Source: a virus. Taken from it: a DNA stretch of 31,451 nucleotides. The stretch lies in the IMG/VR virus record IMGVR_UViG_3300025417_000059, positions 1 through 31,451 of that record; one strand, written 5' to 3'. Below are positions 9,797-17,657 of the stretch, in pieces. How positions within the stretch are numbered: the stretch's first letter is position 1; every line of letters starts with the position of its first letter. The position numbers and the translations under genes were made by a program. A model generated the notes under the pieces. It was not told the origin of the DNA. It made no database searches and was given only the letters and a program-made list of their open reading frames with translations.

Positions 9797-10657
9797 TTAA
9801 ACTACCTTAACTAGAACTGTTGGTGTATAAGAAGTTTGTGCATTAGTCAACGTATTCTGTACAGTCGAAACTGCTAATGTGACGTTATTGCTTAAATTGC
9901 TACCTAAAGAAGATAGATTGTTTGCAACATTGGTAGCACCAGTTGCAGCTTGATTTGTATACGAAACTGCTGTTGATATATTTGTTGACAGTTGTTGTAC
10001 TTGTGATAGTAAACCGCCAGTGTTTATGTTTAGTGAACCAGTTAATGCGCCTGTTAATGCATTAGCGAGTAAAGTAACACACTCTGCCATAGCATTTGCT
10101 ATTACTATTGGTAGCGAAGCGATAAAATTAATTATAGTATTAATATATTGCTCTACGATAATTACAGTTGCTACAATTGTGTTGTATACCTTTAAAATAT
10201 AATTTACAGTTTTTAGTATATTTGCAATGTAAGCACCCGCAGCTTGAATTGCTTGTAGTATTGGACTGACTGAACCTAAAGCATTTTCTATTGTTGATCT
10301 AATATCAGAAATAATTTTCTGAACAGTAGCACTTTTTAGTAATATATTCATTTTTAAAACGGGAACACCCAAACCAACATTTGGAAATTTAACAACATTA
10401 TTATTTGGATCCAAAATATATCTAGATGTGTTTTTTGTTGCTGTTACGCCAAATGGTTCACATATATGAAAAACATTTGAATTAGAAAAAGCGATGCCAG
10501 TATTGTCTGTTATTCCTCTGGCTAACTTCGGAACAGTTGCGTCGCCAATAACAACACCGTCACCAATATTTCTGACTGTAGGATATTCTGTTTCGTATAT
10601 GCTATTGAAACTATTTGAATTTGTTTCTGTATTTGCAGCATTAACTATAGTTGCCAT
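9797..10657 (-). CDS. Hub-operon protein with long hydrophobic helical segment
   Basis: I do not recognise this 286-residue protein. The N-terminal 100 residues are beta-like (VRNIGDGVVIGDATVPKLAR; HICEPFG at about 66-72). Residues about 105-215 are strongly hydrophobic and helical (ATVIIVEQYINTIINFIASL and neighbours), and the C-terminal 70 residues are Asn/Thr/Ser-rich and coiled-coil-like. It lies between the gp5 OB domain gene and the spike gene, so it is probably a hub component. The hydrophobic stretch could be a buried trimer core or could enter the host membrane; that is inference. Its stop is 2 nt from the spike start. Confidence 0.6.
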   Translation of the reverse strand: MATIVNAANTETNSNSFNSIYETEYPTVRNIGDGVVIGDATVPKLARGITDNTGIAFSNSNVFHICEPFGVTATKNTSRYILDPNNNVVKFPNVGLGVPVLKMNILLKSATVQKIISDIRSTIENALGSVSPILQAIQAAGAYIANILKTVNYILKVYNTIVATVIIVEQYINTIINFIASLPIVIANAMAECVTLLANALTGALTGSLNINTGGLLSQVQQLSTNISTAVSYTNQAATGATNVANNLSSLGSNLSNNVTLAVSTVQNTLTNAQTSYTPTVLVKVV

Positions 10658-10666
10658 GTTATACCT

Positions 10667-11029
10667 TTAACTCGTGTACTGATTAGTAACCGATGTAGTA
10701 ACTGTTTTGCTATTCGATCCTATGCCAGTATTTACTTGACTAACGCCGGGAAGAACACCCATTATTATAGGAAATTGACCAGATTCTCCGTCCATGAAAA
10801 ATCCAAGGACCCATGAACCAAGTGCCATCGGTTCAAAAGTTTTAGAGCAATTTGCGGCAATCATCGCTTGTGCCCAAGGTAAATCAGAATCTTGTATCGA
10901 GTCGCCATACCAACCGAATATTCTAACTTGATATCTACTTAGACCTAATTCATCTACACGATTGCGTATTTCTCCGACCCAGTAAACGAAACCATTTAAA
11001 CCTGCAAAATTATTTACAACTTTACTCAT
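10667..11029 (-). CDS. gp5: Baseplate hub gp5 OB-fold domain (stand-alone)
   Basis: This 120-residue protein matches the N-terminal OB-fold of T4 gp5. It has GFVYWVGEIRNRVDELGL (13-30), YQVRIFGWYGDS (33-44), the diagnostic DSDLPWAQAM (47-56) and a strand set GSWVLGFFMDGESGQFPIIM (72-91). T4 gp5 continues into lysozyme and beta-helix domains; here the protein ends after the OB fold with a short polar tail. The spike is encoded by a separate gene two positions downstream (8973-9794), and no lysozyme domain is present in either. The gene overlaps the gp27-like gene by 4 nt. The OB domain should seat the spike on the gp27-like ring. Confidence 0.85.
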   Translation of the reverse strand: MSKVVNNFAGLNGFVYWVGEIRNRVDELGLSRYQVRIFGWYGDSIQDSDLPWAQAMIAANCSKTFEPMALGSWVLGFFMDGESGQFPIIMGVLPGVSQVNTGIGSNSKTVTTSVTNQYTS

Positions 11030-12465
11030 TGTATAATTCCTTTTACTGTATTTTGATATAATGTAGAACTATTGTCTACGTTTGGATATGCATTTGTTAC
11101 GCTTTCTTTTGTTATTTCTAAAATTGTTTTATATTCAGTAATACCAATCAAGTGTTTAACGCCTGTGATGAAATAATTACCAGAATAATATTTATCTAGT
11201 TCTGTGTTATTTGGTTGCTTCGACATCAAATTGAATGTCAAAACTCTTCCTATCGTTAGACCAGGATCACCAGGAACAGATAATCTAACTCTAGTGTAAT
11301 TTGCTAATCCTAGTTGAGCAGTTCTGTATGGTATGTAAGTTTCTGCAAAGATGTCATTACCACCAGAGTTCGGCGGTCCTTGAACAACATAAGAATTTTG
11401 ATTTGAGTTTGTGTTTGAAAATACAAGTTTTAAAAGTGCCTGTGGCGTTTGCGTCAACGCATCACCATTTCTATTAGCGAAATTATTAATGATTGGACTA
11501 TTATTTAATAATTTGCCTTGTGTTGTTGTTTGTGTGATTGATGTTGGTGGATTTCCAAACGTTGGATTTGTCAACATACTTCCAGAGCCAAATTGACCAG
11601 CTTGACCGCCAGTGTAAAGATTGTAATCGAAATTTGTGACTAATCTTGTTCTTGTCAATGGATTTATAGATATCAGTTGATTCGCAAATATTCCAGAATG
11701 AATTCCATCAAGTGTATCAAAAGAATCTAATATTTCATACGTTATCACATTATATGCATCAGAATTCAGATCGTTTGAATTAATATTTTTAGGCTTATAT
11801 GTGTACGTATAATATGATGGCTGTTTCATTAATGTTTGAAGCGATCTGAAATTAAATCCAAATTTATCTTCAAAAAACAACATATCTGATCCAGCACCGT
11901 TTGTTGGATTAGTTCTTGCGTAATTTGTTAACCAATTTATAGCGTCAAATGGAGATATTGTCGGCAACACAAAATCATATTGTCCATATGTTGTTTCTAT
12001 TACTCCATTTTTATTTGTTGGAATTTTCAAATATGTATTTAAAATGTCTTTAACAATATCAGAAACAGCATATGATTTGTATGCTTTTGAAATTTTATAT
12101 TGTGATGATAACATTAATTCTTCAGAGCAAAAATACAAAACATACGATTCTTTGTACATTGTGCCTTCTGGCTTTCTATTTCCGACTTTATATACACGAA
12201 ATACTTTATCGATTTGATTACTATTGTCGCCAGTTTTACTGAAAGTTAATCTTAGAAATTCATTACCTGATAATGCCAACGTTTCAATGTATCCAGACGC
12301 TTCACTTACTAATACGTATCCGTAGCAAGAATTATCGAATATATCTTCAGTGTATGCAATTTCAATCATCATAGGAGATAAATCAAAAGTTGCAACTGGA
12401 CTAAGTAACAATAAATTACTTAGTGTATAGTCTTTCGAATTTAAAATACCAGTAGAAGAACTCAA
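11026..12465 (-). CDS. gp27: Baseplate hub protein, gp27-like
   Basis: This 479-residue protein is probably the hub ring that carries the OB/spike complex (T4 gp27, 391 aa; gpD-type fold). It shows a beta-rich N-terminus with VEIAYTEDI-like strands (about 33-42), SEASGYIETL (54-63) and FLRLTFSKTG (69-78). A helical middle follows with YKISKAYKSYAVSDIVKDIL (123-142) and FDAINWLTNYAR (173-184), typical of tail hub proteins that have a split tube-like domain, and then NYFITGVKHLIGITEYKTIL (about 431-450). The direct 4-nt overlap with the gp5 OB gene supports the hub assignment. Sequence similarity to T4 gp27 itself was not recognised, so the name rests on fold features and synteny. Confidence 0.65.
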   Translation of the reverse strand: MSSSTGILNSKDYTLSNLLLLSPVATFDLSPMMIEIAYTEDIFDNSCYGYVLVSEASGYIETLALSGNEFLRLTFSKTGDNSNQIDKVFRVYKVGNRKPEGTMYKESYVLYFCSEELMLSSQYKISKAYKSYAVSDIVKDILNTYLKIPTNKNGVIETTYGQYDFVLPTISPFDAINWLTNYARTNPTNGAGSDMLFFEDKFGFNFRSLQTLMKQPSYYTYTYKPKNINSNDLNSDAYNVITYEILDSFDTLDGIHSGIFANQLISINPLTRTRLVTNFDYNLYTGGQAGQFGSGSMLTNPTFGNPPTSITQTTTQGKLLNNSPIINNFANRNGDALTQTPQALLKLVFSNTNSNQNSYVVQGPPNSGGNDIFAETYIPYRTAQLGLANYTRVRLSVPGDPGLTIGRVLTFNLMSKQPNNTELDKYYSGNYFITGVKHLIGITEYKTILEITKESVTNAYPNVDNSSTLYQNTVKGIIQ

Positions 12466-12466
12466 T

Positions 12467-13093
12467 TTACGTACCTAACAAAGATTGTAATTGTTTTTCA
12501 AAATCTGAAGCATAATTTTTATTAATTAATTGAATATTTCTTTTTGCTTCATTCACACTAATTTCATAGTCATATATACTTACTGGATTTTTTGTAATCG
12601 TTTCTGTTACTGAATTACCGTCTGAGAATGTTTGTGTTGTCGTTCCAGTTTGTGTGAGTAAATATGTCGGTTGATCTACTACTATAGTCACTGATGTTGT
12701 ATTTGAACTAATACTATCTGTTGTTGTAATCGTTTTATTATATTGATATATTGTAGATTGTGTATATGAGAGAACAGTATTGATGCCAGCGACAGATGAA
12801 TACTTGTCATTTAAATATAGACTGAATTGTTGTGAAGTCAGTGGCCATTGCCATTGAGGATCCATAATCTGATTTGCAAAAAGTACTAACCAATATCTAT
12901 AAGGATCGCCATAATACTTATTTGCAATAATCTCTGGCGTATCGCCCTCTTGTATATCATAGCTATAAAAAATTAAAGGATTACTCAATAATTGAGGTAT
13001 GACTTCAACTCTTTGTAAAAGATTAGTTAATAATATTAAATTATTTTTATAATCTGTAGATATTACTTTATTGAATGATTTAAAATATAACAT
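12467..13093 (-). CDS. gp53: Baseplate wedge protein gp53
   Basis: This 208-residue homologue of T4 gp53 (196 aa) completes the inner wedge and helps join wedges around the hub. The N-terminal half contains the family signature FYSYDIQEGDTPEIIANKYY (about 46-65) followed by GDPYRYWLVLFANQIMDPQW (66-85), a LysM-like element, then PLTSQQFSLYLNDKY. The C-terminal part (YDYEISVNEAKRNIQLINKN) is a helical tail. It overlaps the gp48-like gene by one base and is separated from the gp27-like gene by 1 nt, so it belongs to the same translationally coupled hub block. Confidence 0.9.
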   Translation of the reverse strand: MLYFKSFNKVISTDYKNNLILLTNLLQRVEVIPQLLSNPLIFYSYDIQEGDTPEIIANKYYGDPYRYWLVLFANQIMDPQWQWPLTSQQFSLYLNDKYSSVAGINTVLSYTQSTIYQYNKTITTTDSISSNTTSVTIVVDQPTYLLTQTGTTTQTFSDGNSVTETITKNPVSIYDYEISVNEAKRNIQLINKNYASDFEKQLQSLLGT

Positions 13094-14295
13094 TATCTTC
13101 TTTCTAAATTACTTCCGATTTGAGAATTTTCTGCACCAGTCTGACTAAAATAATCTCTAGTAAGAATATCAAGTTCTTTAAAGTTCAAATTCAATACTCG
13201 TTGAACCATTGATCCATCAGTGTAAGCAGCGAATCCATTAGGTGCGTCATTGACATCCATTGAAGTCAGTACGCAATTTCCATATTTTGGCAATATCTGA
13301 CTTTCACTACCATTTATAAAGAATTGGATTCTGAACTGTGCTGGTGGAACTAAAAACATACTTAGTTGCCCAGTACCAGAACTGCCTTCAGTTGATAGTG
13401 ATGGTGATGAATAAAATCTAAATTGATTAATGATACTATTAACAGTCATTGCTTCATCTAACGACTTAGGAGTAAATGTGAATTGTAGTTGAAATTCTCT
13501 AAGACCAGTGCCTCGATATATCATTTGAATTTGTGGATTGATTGCAAGACCTTGCGCTTTAAGCATTAATGTTGCAACATTTTCTAAATTAACCCCACCA
13601 GCAGAGCCTAAATTCGTAGCTGCTGCTAATAAACCTGCTCTTGTACTTGAATCATTTCCTTGATTTGAAAACATTTTACTAAAATCAGTAATTCCACTAT
13701 TAACTGAAGAATCTATTGCTCTTAACGTTGCAGGAAGAGCACCTAAATCTTTAGATAGATTCATTTCTTCATAATTTGATGAATAAGATACAGCTAAAGT
13801 ATCTGGCATATATAAAGAAATTGTTGAACCGGTATACTGTATTGGTGCATTTATTTTTAATCCAGATGCTAGTGCAGTAATTCCCAACGCAGCTGGAGTT
13901 GCTTTGCCTGCACCAGTAATAGCACCTAAAGCAGCACCAACTGCATAATTTTTTCCGCCAGTGACGATTAGATTACCCGCTGCGCCAGCGGCACTGCTTG
14001 CTGCAACAGTACCCAATAAAGCAACACCTGCAAGACCTGTTGTTGTTCCTGATATTGAAACTTGTTGTGTATTGTTATAATTAGCGGGTTGAACATCGTA
14101 CATTGTAAATGTTACCCAATGATTCTTAGAATTTACATAAGTTGTTGTGCCAAGATCGGCAGGATATCTAAAATTTGTGTTTGTATCGCTTGGAGTTGCA
14201 AAAAGTTCAGATAAAGGACCCGATTTAGAAGGCGCAGGGCCACCGGTAGCACTACCGTTAGTCACGTAATCAGTTATTTTTATTGCTGTTGCCAT
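13093..14295 (-). CDS. gp48: Baseplate tail-tube cap protein, gp48-like
   Basis: This 400-residue protein is the first gene of the leftward late operon. The N-terminal part reads FRYPADLGTTTYVNSKNHWV (about 42-61), typical of marine T4-like gp48 homologues. A glycine/alanine-rich middle (about 90-150) looks like an insertion. The C-terminal half has tube-like signatures: REFQLQFTFTPKSLDEAMTV (266-285), IINQFRFYSSP, FRIQFF, and NCVLTSMDVNDAPNGFAAYTDG. T4 has two related proteins at the hub-tube junction, gp48 and gp54; the choice of gp48 is based on size (364 aa in T4). The start has a weak AAGAGAT ribosome site and a TATAAATA late promoter 30 nt upstream. Confidence 0.75.
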   Translation of the reverse strand: MATAIKITDYVTNGSATGGPAPSKSGPLSELFATPSDTNTNFRYPADLGTTTYVNSKNHWVTFTMYDVQPANYNNTQQVSISGTTTGLAGVALLGTVAASSAAGAAGNLIVTGGKNYAVGAALGAITGAGKATPAALGITALASGLKINAPIQYTGSTISLYMPDTLAVSYSSNYEEMNLSKDLGALPATLRAIDSSVNSGITDFSKMFSNQGNDSSTRAGLLAAATNLGSAGGVNLENVATLMLKAQGLAINPQIQMIYRGTGLREFQLQFTFTPKSLDEAMTVNSIINQFRFYSSPSLSTEGSSGTGQLSMFLVPPAQFRIQFFINGSESQILPKYGNCVLTSMDVNDAPNGFAAYTDGSMVQRVLNLNFKELDILTRDYFSQTGAENSQIGSNLERR

Positions 14296-14324
14296 CTAAA
14301 TCTCTTAAATTATTGTCGTATATA

Positions 14325-14332
14325 TATTTATA
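14325..14332 (-). promoter_or_regulatory. T4-type late promoter (TATAAATA) for the leftward baseplate operon
   Basis: A perfect TATAAATA lies on the minus strand, 30 nt upstream of the gp48-like ATG at 14295. In T4 this single -10-like element, with no -35 box, is read by RNA polymerase carrying the gp55/gp33 late factors. It faces away from the plus-strand operon in a 123-bp divergent intergenic region. Confidence 0.75.
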
Positions 14333-14387
14333 TGGCATATTCAGGCAAATTTAATCCAACAAATGTTTTCATTATTTCAATTTCCCA

Positions 14388-14395
14388 CATAAATA
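14388..14395 (+). promoter_or_regulatory. Late-promoter-like CATAAATA for the rightward operon
   Basis: CATAAATA differs from TATAAATA by one base and lies 24 nt upstream of the ATG at 14419, in the same divergent intergenic region as the leftward late promoter. It would start a transcript at about 14400-14406 and so supply the plus-strand tail operon. The single mismatch keeps confidence moderate. Confidence 0.5.
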
Positions 14396-14418
14396 TATAT
14401 TTAAATTAGGGATTTAAT

Positions 14419-15063
14419 ATGAATAGCTGTAAAATATGTAATATTGGTTTAGAAAATATAAGAAAATTATCAAAACATATACGAGATAATCACAAACAAA
14501 TAACAATTAAACAATATTATGACAAATACATAAAAGCAGAATTTGAAAATATTTGTTGTATTTGTGGCAAAGAAACGAAATATTGTGGTTTGGGACAAGG
14601 ATATAAAGAAACTTGCCCAAGAACATGTAGTGCAAAATTATTCAGAATAAGACTAAAAGAAAATGAACAAAAGAATAATTTATTTAAACAAAAAGTTAAA
14701 AATAATATGATTGAATTATGGAAACAAAGAGAATTATCTGGCGAAAAGAAAATAATTATAGAAAAATCAAAAATAAAAAATAAAAAAACAATATCAGAAT
14801 TGACCAAAGAAGAGAAAAAAATTAGATTCGGCTGGCTCAATAAATTGAATGATGTAGATAAAGAGAATAAAATAAAAGAATTGATTTCTCCTCTAATCAA
14901 ATATTATGAAAATATAACGGACGATGAGTATAAATTACTATGTAAAAAAAGAAATGATACTATGTTAAAAAATAAAAAAAATCAACCTGATCAAGATCAA
15001 ATAGTTTATGAATTATCCGACGAAGGTAAAGAACAAATTAAAAAATTTTTCGGTATAGAATGA
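14419..15063 (+). CDS. Zinc-finger protein, probable free-standing mobile endonuclease-like gene
   Basis: This 214-residue, very Lys/Ile/Asn-rich protein begins with a C2H2-type finger (C4, C7, H20, H25; SKHIRDNH) followed by KQYYDKYI. A second cysteine cluster, CCICGKETKYCGLGQGYKETC, lies at about 46-66. This N-terminal layout resembles homing-endonuclease-like or DNA-binding proteins that move between T4-like phages. No HNH or GIY-YIG catalytic core is obvious, and the C-terminal half is charged helical sequence. It separates the divergent late promoters from gp4, and its stop overlaps the gp4 ATG (ATGA at 15060-15063). Its AT content is even higher than that of its neighbours, consistent with insertion. 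The start follows TAGGGATTTAAT. Confidence 0.55.
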   Translation: MNSCKICNIGLENIRKLSKHIRDNHKQITIKQYYDKYIKAEFENICCICGKETKYCGLGQGYKETCPRTCSAKLFRIRLKENEQKNNLFKQKVKNNMIELWKQRELSGEKKIIIEKSKIKNKKTISELTKEEKKIRFGWLNKLNDVDKENKIKELISPLIKYYENITDDEYKLLCKKRNDTMLKNKKNQPDQDQIVYELSDEGKEQIKKFFGIE

Positions 15064-15500
15064 AAACTTATTATAGCGGCAAATACAAAATAATCAATAG
15101 AGAAAAATATATTGGCAATCCTGACAATATAATTTATAGAAGTTCTTGGGAATTAAAATGCTTAATATGGTTCGATAAGAATCCAGATATAATACAATTT
15201 GGTTCAGAAGAATTAATAATACCGTACATATCACCAGTTGACGGTAAGCCACATAGATATTTTCCTGATTTTTTTGTGAAATCAAAAACAAAAAATGGTA
15301 TAAAAACAATGGTTATTGAAATTAAACCATATAAACAAACTGTACCGCCAAAACAAAGAAAAAAAGTAACAAAATTATACATAACTGAAGTTACGACATG
15401 GGGCGTAAATCAAGCAAAATGGGAAGCAGCAAAACAATATTGTTTGGATCGCAAATGGGAATTTAAAATTTTGACTGAACGTGATCTAAACTTCACATAA
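15060..15500 (+). CDS. gp4: Head completion protein gp4
   Basis: This 146-residue protein matches T4 gp4 (150 aa), a TnsA-like nuclease-fold protein needed to complete DNA-filled heads before tail joining. Conserved points are YYSGKYKIINREKYIGNP (4-21), IYRSSWELKCLIWFDKNPDI (25-44, compare YRSNWEKFFFEWLDKNPEI), FGSEELIIPY, and HRYFPDFFVK (64-73). MVIEIKPYKQTVPP (85-98) carries the Asp and Glu-x-Lys positions of the nuclease fold (D69, E88, K90). The C-terminus FKILTERDL matches FRILTEDGL in T4. The ATG overlaps the stop of the upstream zinc-finger gene. Confidence 0.9.
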   Translation: MKTYYSGKYKIINREKYIGNPDNIIYRSSWELKCLIWFDKNPDIIQFGSEELIIPYISPVDGKPHRYFPDFFVKSKTKNGIKTMVIEIKPYKQTVPPKQRKKVTKLYITEVTTWGVNQAKWEAAKQYCLDRKWEFKILTERDLNFT

Positions 15501-15508
15501 ATAATTCT

Positions 15509-16132
15509 ATGACACAAAGAAAACCATCAAAACTTACCGAGATATCGGAAAAACTATCAGCTACTAATTATAAACTATTAAGTAGCAAATCTTTCATTTG
15601 GCTTCAAGAAAGAATAAAAGAAATACGAAACTTGTCTAGAGAACGTGCTGCTATAGCGGCAGAACTATTTAGACAAAAAACAAAAAGATTCAGAGTAGGA
15701 AAATTATATTTTTTCTTCTATGATCCTAAAGGAAAAGAAGATTTACCATATTATGATATATTTCCATTAGTTTTGATCATAAAACGATATGATGATGGAT
15801 TCTTAGGATTAAACTTACATTATTTACCAATAATTCCAAGAATACGATTTTTGAATAAATTACTTAGATTAGCTGTAATGGGCGATGATGACGAAATAAA
15901 ACATATGCGAATAACATATGATATTTTGAACGAAACAAATAGATATAGAGAATTTAGACCTTGTATTAAGCGATATTTGTACACTCATATAAGATCAAAA
16001 TTACTAGAGGTTCAACCCAATGAGTGGGAAGTCGCTGTTCATTTGCCTGTTCATTCGTTTAAAAAAGCAAGAGCGTCTACTGTTTGGAAAGATTCTACTC
16101 AAGAAATAAAAGAACCAGAGGAAACTAATTAA
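15509..16132 (+). CDS. Conserved T4-like protein next to gp4 (possible DNA-end or structural protein)
   Basis: This 207-residue protein has a helical N-terminus (about 1-55), then GKLYFFFYDPKGKEDLPYYD (about 65-84) and FPLVLIIKRYDDGFLGLNLH (86-105) followed by YLPI. I recognise these blocks from marine T4-like phages, where such proteins lie beside gp4 and are sometimes labelled DNA end protector (gp2), but I cannot confirm that function. The block order and the gp4 neighbour suggest a role in head completion or tail attachment. Its stop overlaps the ATG of the tail-tube-like gene. The leader CATAAATAATTCT has no Shine-Dalgarno. Confidence 0.6.
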   Translation: MTQRKPSKLTEISEKLSATNYKLLSSKSFIWLQERIKEIRNLSRERAAIAAELFRQKTKRFRVGKLYFFFYDPKGKEDLPYYDIFPLVLIIKRYDDGFLGLNLHYLPIIPRIRFLNKLLRLAVMGDDDEIKHMRITYDILNETNRYREFRPCIKRYLYTHIRSKLLEVQPNEWEVAVHLPVHSFKKARASTVWKDSTQEIKEPEETN

Positions 16133-16734
16133 TGTCTGCACCAATTTCTACATTTATAGCTTCTTTTACTCAAGAAATTGCAAGACCTTCTACATTTGAT
16201 GTCAATATTCAAGTGCCGGTAAGTCTTTCTAGTTCTTCTGTTTCATCTGCAACACTATCATTACGTTGTGAAAATGCACAATTACCAAGTAGATCATTTG
16301 CAACAATAGAACAAAAATTTGGTTCAAATCCTGTTGAAACATATCCTTATCAGACAAGTTACGGATCATCACAGTTGACTTTTATAGTTTCTGGTGATAT
16401 GTCTGAAAAGAAGTTTTTTGATTCTTGGATGGATTTAGTCATGCCAACAAACAACTATAACTTCAACTACAAATATAACGGATCTGTTCAAAATTACGTT
16501 ACTCCTGTTGTAATTAATCAATACGATGCTACTGGAAAAAAAGTATATAGTGTAACTTTAAATGATGCGTATCCTATAGATATTGGTCAACTTGATTTAG
16601 ATTGGTCAACGGAAGGTTATCATAAACTGACTGTAGTTTTCGCATATACGTATTGGTCAATAAACACTGGTGCATTAGCTGTCAGATTAAGTAACGGCGG
16701 TACGGCATCGACATCAACTTCACTTTCATTTTAA
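16132..16734 (+). CDS. Tail-tube-like protein (gp19/gp54 family)
   Basis: This 200-residue protein has the layout of contractile-phage tube proteins. It has an N-terminal strand TFDVNIQVP (20-28), RCENAQLPSRSF (45-56, matching the family's C-E-x-A-x-L-P-G motif), YPYQTSYGSSQLTFIVSGDM (72-91), then KKFFDSWMDLVM, and NYVTPVVINQYD (122-133). KVYSVTLNDAYPIDIGQLDL (138-157) is followed by KLTVVFAYTYW. T4 gp19 (163 aa) forms the tube, and gp48/gp54 share its fold. Because the neighbours are hub genes, this could be a tube-initiator paralogue (gp54-like) rather than the main tube; the window cannot decide this. Confidence 0.7.
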   Translation: MSAPISTFIASFTQEIARPSTFDVNIQVPVSLSSSSVSSATLSLRCENAQLPSRSFATIEQKFGSNPVETYPYQTSYGSSQLTFIVSGDMSEKKFFDSWMDLVMPTNNYNFNYKYNGSVQNYVTPVVINQYDATGKKVYSVTLNDAYPIDIGQLDLDWSTEGYHKLTVVFAYTYWSINTGALAVRLSNGGTASTSTSLSF

Positions 16735-16758
16735 TATTCATATCATGAGGATTTTACA

Positions 16759-17484
16759 ATGGCACTTCCAAAAATAGATACACCTGTTTACGATCTTTAT
16801 TTACCGCTTTCAAAAAAGAAAATCAAATTCCGTCCTTTCCTTGTGAAAGAACAACGCAATCTTTTAATGGCATTAGAATCGAAAGACAAAGAAACAATAG
16901 AAAAAAACATTAAACAAGTTTTACATAATTGTACGTTAACTGAAAAAATCGATATCGATACATTACCAATAGTCGATGTTGAATTTTATTTTTTGAACTT
17001 ACGTGCTAGATCAGTAGGCGAAGTAGTAGAAAACAAATATAGATGTGAAAATGTAGTTGATGATAAAAAATGTAATAATTTAATGGACGTATCGTTTGAT
17101 ATTTTAGACATTAAAGTAGACATAAAAGAAAATATATCTAACGAAATTAAAATAAACGAAAAAGTGATAATAAAATTAAATTACCCTAAGTTTTCTATTA
17201 TAGGTAAAAATTCTAAATTCGATTCAACATCAGAAATGGTGTTTAATATGATCATAGAAAGCGTAGATTACATTTACGACGGTGAACAATTCTTTTACGC
17301 AAATGAAACACCAAAAGAAGAACTAGTAGATTTTATAGATTCTTTGGAACTGGATCAATTTAATAAAATTCAAGAGTTTTTTGAAAATTTACCTTCCTTA
17401 ACAAATAAATTAGATATTAAGTGTAAAAAATGCGGATTCGATCACGTAATTTTTTCAGAGGGTCTTGAAAGTTTTTTCGTCTAG
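16759..17484 (+). CDS. gp26: Baseplate hub assembly protein gp26 (zero-frame product)
   Basis: This 241-residue protein belongs to the T4 gp26 baseplate family. The N-terminus MALPKIDTPVYDLYLP leads into KKKIKFRPFLVKEQRNLLMA (19-38), the family hallmark, and NLRARSVGEVV follows (about 76-86). Two cysteine pairs, one at CENVVDDKKC and one at CKKCGF near the C-terminus, could bind zinc. In T4, gp26 is a hub assembly factor. The ATG follows ATGAGGATTTTACA. The gene ends AGT TTT TTC GTC TAG, which contains a canonical -1 slippery heptamer, so a longer gp26-fusion product is likely (see 17472-17478). Confidence 0.85.
   Translation: MALPKIDTPVYDLYLPLSKKKIKFRPFLVKEQRNLLMALESKDKETIEKNIKQVLHNCTLTEKIDIDTLPIVDVEFYFLNLRARSVGEVVENKYRCENVVDDKKCNNLMDVSFDILDIKVDIKENISNEIKINEKVIIKLNYPKFSIIGKNSKFDSTSEMVFNMIIESVDYIYDGEQFFYANETPKEELVDFIDSLELDQFNKIQEFFENLPSLTNKLDIKCKKCGFDHVIFSEGLESFFV
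17472..17478 (+). promoter_or_regulatory. Probable -1 frameshift slippery site T TTT TTC
   Basis: Two codons before the gp26 stop (17482-17484), the zero-frame codons AGT TTT TTC form the heptamer T TTT TTC. A -1 slip keeps both Phe tRNAs fully paired at the codon positions that matter and continues as CGT CTA GTG ATG CGG, entering the downstream small ORF in frame with no stop in between. Confidence 0.7.
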
Positions 17485-17546
17485 TGATGCGGCATGATAA
17501 TTTGATAAATTATTATAAAACAAATTTTTCACTAATGCAGCATCAC
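17484..17546 (+). promoter_or_regulatory. Stem downstream of the slippery site, possible frameshift stimulator
   Basis: GTGATGC (17484-17490) is the exact reverse complement of GCATCAC (17540-17546), giving a 7-bp stem that starts 5 nt after the heptamer, the spacing expected for a stimulator. The 49-nt loop contains an inner hairpin TAATTT/AAATTA. An alternative pairing, TAGTGA (17482-17487) with TCACTA (17529-17534), is also possible. Confidence 0.5.
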
Positions 17547-17657
17547 AAATATAGTTTAACAGAATTAGAATCGATGATACCATGGGAGAGAGAAATTTAC
17601 ATTGCTATGTTGATCAGTTATATAGAAGAACAGAACGAAAAACTAAAGCAAAAATAA
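17487..17657 (+). CDS. Small hub-chaperone-like ORF, probable -1 frameshift extension of gp26
   Basis: This 56-residue ORF contains HHKYSLTELESMIPWEREIY (about 19-38), a motif I recognise from short proteins found directly after gp26 in marine T4-like phages. It is helical and acidic/basic with a Lys-rich tail (EQNEKLKQK). The ATG lies 2 nt after the gp26 TAG and has no ribosome site of its own. The frame is open upstream to the gp26 slippery heptamer, so a gp26-ORF fusion by -1 frameshift is the best reading, as in lambda G/GT tail chaperones. Coupled reinitiation at the ATG is the alternative. The stop abuts the ATG of the next gene, the tail lysin. Confidence 0.75.
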   Translation: MRHDNLINYYKTNFSLMQHHKYSLTELESMIPWEREIYIAMLISYIEEQNEKLKQK

